Assembly: GCA_900554615.1 (NCBI GenBank)
Contig: USIB01000058.1
Location: 1-8,086 of the forward strand
DNA from: an uncultured Mycoplasmatota bacterium
GTDB taxonomy: Bacteria; Bacillota_I; Bacilli_A; RF39; UBA660
Direction: 5' to 3'
DNA: 8,086 nucleotides
The position numbers were made by a program, and so were the translations under genes. Below the pieces are notes generated by a model that searched no databases, had not been told where the DNA came from, and saw only the letters and a program-made list of their open reading frames with translations. Positions 1 to 5,493 of this stretch are shown one piece after another (the first letter of the stretch is position 1; the number at the start of each line of letters is the position of its first letter).

Positions 1-2
1 AA

Positions 3-1064
3 GTAAATAAATATATAGTAGTAATCTATATAGATAATAATCTAGCAGGTAATGACATTACTTCAGCAACCTTTAGTGGTAATATAAGTTCTGAAGCAGA
101 ACAAAAACCATCAGACTATGACGCTAACTTTGCAATAGAAACAGATGAAGAAAATGGAACTGCAACTATAAAAGGATATTTTGGTACGGATAAAGATATA
201 GTAATACCTAAAATGTTAAAAAAAGTAATAACCTATACAGCAAATGTAGTAACTAATCCAAGTGAGGAAGTAATATCTGCTTGTGAAGATTACTTTATTA
301 ATAACTTTGGTTATACTTCAGAATCAATTGGTAACTTTTGTAAAAATGGTGAAGATGTTAATGGTAGGACATTAAATAATGCTATTGAAAATAATTTTTT
401 ATTACCATCAATGTTGCAACAATTACAAAAGATAGGTTCTATAAACAATTTACAAATAACTTATTCTTCTAAAAAATATAATGTAGCAACAATAGACGGC
501 TTTTCTAATAGCCAGTTAACAAGTGTAACAATACCAGATTCAGTAACAACAATAGAAAGTAGTGCATTTCAAAATAATCAATTAACAAGTGTAAGCTTGC
601 CAGATTCTGTAACAACAATAGGAGATGGTGCATTTTCAAAGAATCAATTAACAAGTATAAGCTTGCCAGATTCAGTAATAACAATAGGACCAAGTGCATT
701 TTCAAATAATCAATTAAAAAGGATAGTAATACCAGATTTTGTAACAGCAATAGAAGGCTCGGCATTTTCTTTTAATAATTTAAATTATGTATATATAGGT
801 AGTAATTCTAAATTGATGGTTATTGATATAGGTGCCTTTTCAGCGTCAGATGAGACAGAAACTATAAATGGAATAACATATGTAAATAATCCTGACTTAA
901 AAATTATATATAATAATTCTGGTAAAAAGTTTAAGTGGGAACTTATAACTCAAAGTTTTGAAATAGTTGGGAAAAATTATGAAGAGTTTGTAACAGGTAC
1001 CATACCTAGTCGTACTAGTGGAACTACAACCTACAATGAAGTCCTTATAACTACAGGTAAGTAA
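3..1064 (+). CDS. BspA-like leucine-rich-repeat surface protein (5'-partial)
   Basis: The frame is open from position 3 to the TAA at 1062-1064 (353 residues visible), so the gene starts upstream of the window. The first ATG in this frame, at 213, has no Shine-Dalgarno site and lies inside the reading frame, so it is not the start. Order of parts: a beta-rich segment (about residues 1-35), a linker ending in a G-Y-F-G-T-D-K-D-I-V-I-P stretch of the kind that precedes such repeats, a helical insert with two cysteines, then four BspA-type (LRR_5) repeats of 22 residues with the core L-T-S-V-x-I/L-P-D-S-V-T-T-I, and a C-terminal cap. Family knowledge: these repeats occur in secreted or surface proteins of gut and oral bacteria and often mediate binding. 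No sorting signal or membrane anchor is visible at the C-terminus, so any anchor would be at the missing N-terminus. An N-terminal pilin-like part is possible but unseen. The substrate is unknown. Confidence 0.85.
   Translation, partial: VNKYIVVIYIDNNLAGNDITSATFSGNISSEAEQKPSDYDANFAIETDEENGTATIKGYFGTDKDIVIPKMLKKVITYTANVVTNPSEEVISACEDYFINNFGYTSESIGNFCKNGEDVNGRTLNNAIENNFLLPSMLQQLQKIGSINNLQITYSSKKYNVATIDGFSNSQLTSVTIPDSVTTIESSAFQNNQLTSVSLPDSVTTIGDGAFSKNQLTSISLPDSVITIGPSAFSNNQLKRIVIPDFVTAIEGSAFSFNNLNYVYIGSNSKLMVIDIGAFSASDETETINGITYVNNPDLKIIYNNSGKKFKWELITQSFEIVGKNYEEFVTGTIPSRTSGTTTYNEVLITTGK
513..776 (+). repeat. Four tandem 66-bp leucine-rich-repeat units
   Basis: Units start at 513, 579, 645 and 711, each at a Q-L codon pair (CAG or CAA followed by TTA). 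Each unit is exactly 22 codons and keeps the reading frame. The first three are very similar in DNA (shared ACAAGTGTAA-like start, CCAGATTC core, GTGCATTT near the end). The fourth has drifted, and a fifth degenerate copy may follow to about 840. The similarity suggests expansion by unequal recombination inside the gene. Confidence 0.85.
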
Positions 1065-1205
1065 GAGGGTGCGAGAGTATCTTCTTTTTATCTGTATATC
1101 TCTAAGTTAGGAGGCACTTCACCCCGAATATGATACACAGAAAGAAAGCAATAAAAAAAACCTAGATATTCTTTACACTATTTTTGTCAAATTATAGAAA
1201 ATATA

Positions 1206-1234
1206 TTTACAAAGATAATACTTTATAGTAGAAT
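1206..1234 (+). promoter_or_regulatory. Promoter of the mraZ operon
   Basis: A -35 box TTTACA (1206-1211) and a -10 box TAGAAT (1229-1234) are separated by 17 bp; each matches the sigma-A consensus at five of six positions. A perfect TATAAT overlaps at 1234-1239 but its distance from TTTACA (22 bp) is too long, so it is either an alternative -10 or chance. Either way transcription would start at about 1241-1246, at the edge of the AGTGG boxes. The sequence between 1065 and 1205 has no convincing gene. Confidence 0.6.
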
Positions 1235-1242
1235 ATAATCAT

Positions 1243-1271
1243 AGAGTGGCACGAAGTGGAAGAAAGTGGGG
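1243..1271 (+). promoter_or_regulatory. Probable MraZ operator: three AGTGG boxes with 10-bp period
   Basis: AGTGG occurs at 1245-1249, 1255-1259 and 1265-1269, exactly one helical turn apart, in the contexts GAGTGG, AAGTGG and AAGTGG. MraZ is known to bind short direct repeats ahead of its own operon (AAAGTG-type repeats in mycoplasmas, TGGG-type repeats in E. coli). The boxes cover the predicted transcription start and leader. The third runs into the GGGGGA (1268-1273) that serves as Shine-Dalgarno for mraZ, so bound MraZ would block transcription start and the site overlaps the mraZ ribosome binding site. Confidence 0.8.
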
Positions 1272-1277
1272 GATAAT

Positions 1278-1718
1278 ATGTTAATTGGAGAATATCATCA
1301 TAATATAGATGAAAAAGGAAGATTAATTATACCATCAAAGTTTAGAGAAGATATTGGAAATGAATTCATAGTAACTAGAGGATTAGATGGCTGTTTATTT
1401 ATCTATGGAATGAAAGAATGGAACAATATAATATCTAAATTAAAAACACTTCCCTTTACCAAACAAGATGCCAGAACATTTAATAGATTTTTCTTATCTG
1501 GTGCTACTGTATGTATTTTTGATAAACAAGGTAGGATAAACTTACCATCTTCATTAATTAACTATGCAAATATACAAAAAGAATGTACAATAATTGGGGT
1601 AAATGATCGCCTAGAGGTGTGGGCTTCTGATAGATTTGATAATCTTATTAGTAATAATATGGATAAGATATCAGAAGTAGCAGAGAACTTATTCGAAGGA
1701 TTTGATATAGATGCATAA
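1278..1718 (+). CDS. mraZ: Transcriptional regulator MraZ
   Basis: This 146-residue protein has the usual MraZ length and its classic opening M-L-I-G-E-Y-H-H-N-I-D-E-K-G-R. It has two SpoVT/AbrB-like DNA-binding halves, each with a D-x-x-G-R signature: DEKGR at residues 11-15 followed by L-I-I-P, and DKQGR at 82-86 followed by I-N-L-P. Members form ring-shaped oligomers that bind tandem repeats and repress the division and cell wall cluster. I chose the ATG at 1278, not the in-frame GTG at 1266, because the protein then begins at the conserved M-x-I-G-E-Y and the GTG lies inside the third operator box and ribosome binding site. The gene leads the operon and overlaps rsmH by 8 bp, which suggests translational coupling. 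Autoregulation is inferred from the boxes just upstream. Confidence 0.97.
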   Translation: MLIGEYHHNIDEKGRLIIPSKFREDIGNEFIVTRGLDGCLFIYGMKEWNNIISKLKTLPFTKQDARTFNRFFLSGATVCIFDKQGRINLPSSLINYANIQKECTIIGVNDRLEVWASDRFDNLISNNMDKISEVAENLFEGFDIDA

Positions 1719-2631
1719 GACAGTACTTTTAAATGAGGCTATAGATAACCTAAATATAAAAGAAGATGGAATATATGTAGATGCTACACTTGGTTTCGGG
1801 GGACATAGCGGTTTAATATTAAAGAGAATAAAAAGGGGCTTTCTTTTCGCCTTTGATCAAGATGATATGGCTATAGAATATAGTGAAAAGAAACTAAAAG
1901 AAATTGGAGACAACTTTGAAATAATAAAATCTAACTTTGTCAATTTAAAAGAAGAACTAAATAAAAGAGGAATAAAAGAAATAGATGGTATAGTCTATGA
2001 CCTTGGAGTATCTTCACCACAACTTGATATAGCAGAGAGAGGCTTTAGTTATCATAATGATGCAAAATTAGATATGCGAATGGATAGAAGTAAATCATTT
2101 TCAGCCTATAATGTAGTTAATGAATATGATTACAAAGATTTAGTTAGAATACTTAGAGACTATGGAGAAGAAAAATATGCTAGTAGTATAGCAAATAACA
2201 TAGTAAAGAGTAGACAAGTAAAAAATATAGAGACAACTTTAGAATTAGTCGAAATAATTAAGAATAGTATGCCTAAGCGAGAACTAAGAGATGGCCATCC
2301 TGCGAGAAAGACATTTCAGGCCATAAGAATAGAAGTTAATAAAGAATTAGATGTACTAAAAGAATCTTTACTAGAAGCACTATCTATGTTGAAAGTAGGA
2401 GGTAGAATATCTGTAATAACATTCCATTCACTAGAAGATAGAATAGTAAAAGAGACATTCAATAAATATTCTAAAGTAGATAGTAATTTATCTAAATTAC
2501 CATATATACCAGAAGAATATTTACCTAAATATAAGATTATTGTTAATATAACACCAACAGAGAAAGAAATAGAAGAAAATCCAAGAGCAAGGTCATCAAG
2601 ACTTAGAGTTATAGAAAGAATAAAGGATTGA
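1711..2631 (+). CDS. rsmH: 16S rRNA (cytosine(1402)-N(4))-methyltransferase RsmH (MraW)
   Basis: RsmH transfers a methyl group from S-adenosylmethionine to N4 of C1402 in 16S rRNA, in the ribosomal P site. The 306-residue length is normal for the family. Visible signatures: H-K-T-V-L-L-N-E-A at the N-terminus, the AdoMet-binding loop D-A-T-L-G-F-G-G-H at 24-32, the acidic strand end F-D-Q-D-D at 48-52, Y-D-L-G-V-S-S-P-Q-L-D at 96-106, R-G-F-S-Y following it, H-P-A-R-K-T-F-Q-A-I-R at 196-206, T-F-H-S-L-E-D-R at 237-244, and the terminal N-P-R-A-R-S-S-R-L-R from residue 290. The start ATG lies inside the end of mraZ, with AAGGA at 1696-1700. The gene ends in TGA, which shows TGA is a stop here. 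All motifs look intact. Confidence 0.98.
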   Translation: MHKTVLLNEAIDNLNIKEDGIYVDATLGFGGHSGLILKRIKRGFLFAFDQDDMAIEYSEKKLKEIGDNFEIIKSNFVNLKEELNKRGIKEIDGIVYDLGVSSPQLDIAERGFSYHNDAKLDMRMDRSKSFSAYNVVNEYDYKDLVRILRDYGEEKYASSIANNIVKSRQVKNIETTLELVEIIKNSMPKRELRDGHPARKTFQAIRIEVNKELDVLKESLLEALSMLKVGGRISVITFHSLEDRIVKETFNKYSKVDSNLSKLPYIPEEYLPKYKIIVNITPTEKEIEENPRARSSRLRVIERIKD

Positions 2632-2636
2632 TATAA

Positions 2637-2924
2637 ATGAAGAAAAAGAAGAATAAAAAGTTTACTAAAGTAGAGAGATTTTTATATAAAAGTTCACTTA
2701 TGATTATCATACTTTTATTAGTAGGAATAGTATTTACTAGTACTTCTGTATCAAAAATGAATATAGAACTTCAAGATATGAACAAAAAAGTAGAAAAAGC
2801 CGAAGATACTAATGAGAGTTTAGCAATGAAGATTAATGAAATGGCATCTCTTGAGAATATTCAGAGTGTAAGTAAAAATCTAGGTCTTGCATACAATAAC
2901 GAAAATATTAAGACTATAGAGTAA
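2637..2924 (+). CDS. ftsL: FtsL-like cell division protein
   Basis: This 95-residue protein has a lysine-rich cytoplasmic start (residues 1-17), one hydrophobic span (about 18-36) and an extracellular helix with coiled-coil character (about 40-70). It ends in a segment around N-L-G-L (81-84), resembling the A-x-x-x-L-G-x region of FtsL proteins. FtsL forms a complex with FtsB/DivIC and the septal PBP and helps activate septal wall synthesis. Family members share little sequence, so the call rests mainly on topology and on its position between rsmH and the PBP gene, which is the standard place for ftsL. AAAGGA (2622-2627) lies 9 bp before the ATG, and the gene starts 5 bp after rsmH. A DivIC/FtsB-type protein is a less likely alternative. 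Confidence 0.85.
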   Translation: MKKKKNKKFTKVERFLYKSSLMIIILLLVGIVFTSTSVSKMNIELQDMNKKVEKAEDTNESLAMKINEMASLENIQSVSKNLGLAYNNENIKTIE

Positions 2925-2934
2925 GGTGATAAAT

Positions 2935-5097
2935 ATGAGAAAAGGTATTGTTAATAATGACAGATTTAAAGTAAGTAAGATAGTTATTATTGTTACCTTT
3001 TTTTTGTTTTTAGTTCTCATCTTCAGACTATGTTACTTATGTTTAGTAGATTATAAAGTAGGAGACTCGACAATAGCGGCCTTTATAAAAAATAGAAATA
3101 CCAAAGAAGAAGTAGTTATGCCAAAGAGAGGTACTATATATGATGTAAATGGTAATGTCCTAGCCAATGATGTTGTAAGTTATACCTTGATTGCTTACTT
3201 ATCTAATGAGAGAGTAGATGCTAAAGGTAATAAGAATTATGTTGAAGATATCGATGATACTAGTACCAAATTAGCAGAGGCACTGGGAGTTACAAAAGAA
3301 GAAATTAAAAATATCTTAACTAATGGAAAAGAAAACAATAAATATCAAGTAGAGTTTGGTACCATAGGTAAAGGACTTAGTGAACTTGCAAAAGAGAGTA
3401 TAGATAAATTAAATCTGCAAGGTATAGACTTTATAAAAGATATAAAAAGATATTATCCAAATGGCGACTTTGCTAGTTATATACTTGGATATACAGTTCA
3501 AAAAGAAGATGAAGATAAGAATAAATGGATAGTAGGAGAACTTGGACTTGAAGAATATTATAATAAAGAATTATCTGGTAAAAGTGGATATATTGCTTAT
3601 GAAAGAGATAAGTATGGATATAAGATAGCTAATGGTAGAGAGTATGTAAAACCAGCAGACAATGGAAATGATATATATCTTACTATTGATAATAATATAC
3701 AATTATTTATTGAAACAGCAGTTAAGAATGTTCAAAGTAAATCCGAGGCAGAATGGGTAGTAATGGCGGCGATGGACGCAAAGACAGGAAAGATACTTGG
3801 CTATGCTAGTACTCCTAGTTTTGACCCTAATTTAAGAAATATGACTTCATATATTGACCCAATTGCTACTTTAACATATGAGCCTGGTTCGACAATGAAA
3901 ATATTTAGTTATATGTGTGCTGTCGATTCAGGAAAGTATGATGGCAATACAACATATACTTCAGGTAGTAAGACCTATAAATCAGAAGTAGATGGAAAAG
4001 AGACAACCATATCTGACTGGAAAAAAGAAGGATGGGGCAATATCACCTATGACCAAGGTTTTGCATTATCCTCTAATATAGCAGTTGCCAATATAGTTGA
4101 ATCAGTAATTACTAAGGAAGAATTAAAGTCCTGCTACGCCAAGTATGGCTTTGGAGTTAAGACAGGATTTACAATGAATAGAGAAGAAGCAGGAAGTATA
4201 GATTATAAGTATCAGATAGAGGCCGCTACTGCGGGATATGGACAAGGTATAACAACAACCCCTCTTCAGCACCTGCAGGCCCTTACAATAATTAGTAATA
4301 ATGGTACGATGTTAAAGCCTTATATTATTGATAAGATAGTGGATACTGATACAGGTAAAACTTTATATACAGGTAAAACAAGAATGACTACTAATGTTGT
4401 AAGTAGTGATACTACGATTAAGATGAAAGAACTTATGAGTAGTGTTATTAATGGAGATAATACTAATTCGACAGGATATTCATATTATATGGATGGTTAT
4501 AGTTTAATAGGAAAGACTGGTACTGCACAAATATATGATTATAAAAATGGTAGATATATGACAGGTAGTAATGAGAATATTTATTCTTTCTCTGGTATGT
4601 TTCCTGAAGATAATCCTGAAATTATATTATATGCTGCTGTTAAAATACCTAAAGATACTAATAATTATGTTGCTCCTATGATAAAAGAAGTAGAAAAGAA
4701 TATTACTAAATATTTAAATATTGAAAAGACTAATGATGATAAGAGTTCATATACTTTAGAATCTTTCTATAATAAAGATGTTAATTATGTTAAGTCTTAT
4801 TTAGAAAGTAAGAATATTAAGGTACTTGTACTAGGAGAGGGAAATAAGGTATCTTATGTATACCCTAATACTAATAGTATTATATATGAAGATGATTTAG
4901 TTATACTTAAGACTAATAAGATGAATAATATTATGATTGATTTGACTGGTTATTCATATAAAGAGGTTAATGCTATACTTAAGTTATTTGGTATTAATTA
5001 TGTTTTAGAGGGTACTGGTTATGTATATGAACAGAGTATTTTACCTGGTGAAGAGGTAACTGATACTGTTACTATTAAATTAAAAGATAAATATTAG
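2935..5097 (+). CDS. Class B penicillin-binding protein (PBP2B/SpoVD-like transpeptidase) with two PASTA domains
   Basis: A peptidoglycan D,D-transpeptidase of 720 residues, anchored by one N-terminal membrane span (about 15-38) with the rest outside. A PBP dimerisation region starts around R-G-T-I-Y-D-V-N-G (65-73). The transpeptidase domain has all three catalytic motifs: S-T-M-K with nucleophile S319 and K322, S-S-N at 379-381, and K-T-G at 527-529. Two PASTA-like repeats close the protein (about 608-661 and 665-717). I chose the ATG at 2935, which has AAGGTG (2923-2928) six bases upstream; the in-frame GTG at 2926 lies inside that Shine-Dalgarno. By position after ftsL it is most likely the septal enzyme (FtsI/PbpB role). 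SpoVD, the sporulation form, has the same architecture and cannot be excluded. Synonymous codon choice changes towards the 3' end (see findings). Confidence 0.95.
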   Translation: MRKGIVNNDRFKVSKIVIIVTFFLFLVLIFRLCYLCLVDYKVGDSTIAAFIKNRNTKEEVVMPKRGTIYDVNGNVLANDVVSYTLIAYLSNERVDAKGNKNYVEDIDDTSTKLAEALGVTKEEIKNILTNGKENNKYQVEFGTIGKGLSELAKESIDKLNLQGIDFIKDIKRYYPNGDFASYILGYTVQKEDEDKNKWIVGELGLEEYYNKELSGKSGYIAYERDKYGYKIANGREYVKPADNGNDIYLTIDNNIQLFIETAVKNVQSKSEAEWVVMAAMDAKTGKILGYASTPSFDPNLRNMTSYIDPIATLTYEPGSTMKIFSYMCAVDSGKYDGNTTYTSGSKTYKSEVDGKETTISDWKKEGWGNITYDQGFALSSNIAVANIVESVITKEELKSCYAKYGFGVKTGFTMNREEAGSIDYKYQIEAATAGYGQGITTTPLQHLQALTIISNNGTMLKPYIIDKIVDTDTGKTLYTGKTRMTTNVVSSDTTIKMKELMSSVINGDNTNSTGYSYYMDGYSLIGKTGTAQIYDYKNGRYMTGSNENIYSFSGMFPEDNPEIILYAAVKIPKDTNNYVAPMIKEVEKNITKYLNIEKTNDDKSSYTLESFYNKDVNYVKSYLESKNIKVLVLGEGNKVSYVYPNTNSIIYEDDLVILKTNKMNNIMIDLTGYSYKEVNAILKLFGINYVLEGTGYVYEQSILPGEEVTDTVTIKLKDKY

Positions 5098-5108
5098 GTG
5101 GTGTTATT

Positions 5109-5210
5109 ATGGATGAAGATACTAATGAAATATCTAAGATATTATATACAATACTTATAATTCTTATATGTATTATACTTGGTATATACTTAGGTAAATT
5201 ACTTATTTAG
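5109..5210 (+). CDS. 33-residue single-span membrane microprotein ending the dcw operon
   Basis: A small frame encodes 33 residues: an acidic, polar start M-D-E-D-T-N-E-I-S-K, a hydrophobic run of about 20 residues rich in Ile and Leu (about 11-29) with one cysteine at 21, and a short G-K-L-L-I end. It is preceded by a strong Shine-Dalgarno, AGGTGGTG (5096-5103), which overlaps the stop codon of the PBP gene and sits five bases before the ATG. Its TAG overlaps the first arm of the operon terminator. The spacing, ribosome binding site and membrane character all favour a real gene translated from the mra operon transcript. I recognise no family. By analogy with other tiny membrane proteins in division operons it may bind FtsL or the PBP, but that is inference only. 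Confidence 0.75.
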   Translation: MDEDTNEISKILYTILIILICIILGIYLGKLLI

Positions 5211-5238
5211 AAGACTAACATAGTATAGTTTTCTTTTT
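5209..5238 (+). terminator. Intrinsic terminator of the mraZ-PBP operon
   Basis: AGAAGACTA (5209-5217) pairs with TAGTTTTCT (5226-5234) over nine base pairs with one G-U pair; the loop is 8 nt and a T run to 5238 follows. The stem is AT-rich, as expected in this genome. It begins inside the stop codon of the microprotein, so that gene appears to be the last of the operon. Confidence 0.65.
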
Positions 5239-5240
5239 AG

Positions 5241-5402
5241 TTCGAGCCTATAGTCTCTCACTATAGATAAAGCCTATTACATAGTCTTTATCTAGTAATT
5301 TAAAGCCTACCTATAGTAGTCTTTAAATTATTATTATAATATTTTTATGAGGAAGACTACTCTAGGTAGGCTTACGAATACCCCGGAAGACTATAGGCTG
5401 AA
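5241..5402. ncRNA. Unrecognised structured intergenic element (predicted three-way junction)
   Basis: Three sets of inverted repeats fit together. P1: AGCCTATAGTCT (5245-5256) with its exact complement at 5388-5399, extended outward by TTC (5241-5243) with GAA (5400-5402) around a bulged G. P2: TAGATAAAG (5264-5272) with CTTTATCTA (5286-5294); inside it CTAT (5274-5277) pairs with ATAG (5281-5284). P3: a 21-nt arm at 5303-5323 with 5353-5373, 20 of 21 positions paired, around a 29-nt A/T-rich loop. CCCC (5381-5384) and GGGG (5403-5406) could form a competing helix that breaks P1. The block lies between a terminator and the next promoter and holds no plausible gene. It matches no RNA class I know. 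It may be a transcribed RNA on either strand or a palindromic DNA element; no target-site duplication is visible. Structure confidence is high, RNA status is open. Confidence 0.5.
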
Positions 5403-5435
5403 GGGGATGGAATATACTAAAATATAAATAAATGT

Positions 5436-5464
5436 TTGCTTTTTTATAAAAAATGTTATATAAT
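5436..5464 (+). promoter_or_regulatory. Promoter of the AMP-binding/CYTH operon
   Basis: A -35 box TTGCTT (5436-5441) and a perfect -10 TATAAT (5459-5464) are separated by 17 bp. Transcription would start near 5470, giving a leader of only about 24 nt that carries the Shine-Dalgarno AAAGGGGAA (5476-5484). The spacer contains a T6-ATA-A6-like symmetric tract. No operator is evident. Confidence 0.7.
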
Positions 5465-5493
5465 ACTTACATGTGAAAGGGGAATGGATATTT

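Noticed and set aside
213..215. ATG as start of the BspA-like gene
   Set aside because: No Shine-Dalgarno, and the frame is open with family-like sequence back to position 3, so the gene starts upstream of the window.
505..765. Minus-strand frame of 86 codons rich in Leu
   Set aside because: It lies wholly opposite the LRR repeats, and its own repeated Leu-rich pattern mirrors the 66-bp units. No ribosome binding site; it is a shadow of the + strand gene.
1130..1165. 11-codon frame (ATG ... TAG) after a GGAGG at 1109-1113
   Set aside because: Spacing of about 16 bases is too long, the peptide is mostly lysine from an A-rich stretch, and there is no other support.
1172..1198. Second promoter upstream of mraZ (TTTACA at 1172-1177 with TATAGA at 1193-1198)
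   Set aside because: The 15-bp spacer is short and the -10 is weaker than that of the pair at 1206-1234; kept only as a remote possibility.
1266..1268. GTG as start of mraZ
   Set aside because: It lies within the third operator box and ribosome binding site; the conserved MraZ N-terminus begins at the ATG at 1278.
2926..2928. GTG as start of the PBP gene
   Set aside because: It is part of the Shine-Dalgarno AAGGTG used by the ATG at 2935.
5236..5260. TTCGAGC resembling a tRNA T-loop
   Set aside because: No acceptor stem, D-arm or anticodon arm can be placed around it; the bases are better explained by the P1 helix of the structured element.
5241..5402. CRISPR array or classical insertion sequence
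   Set aside because: The repeats are inverted and nested, not direct with equal spacers; there is no transposase gene and no visible target-site duplication.
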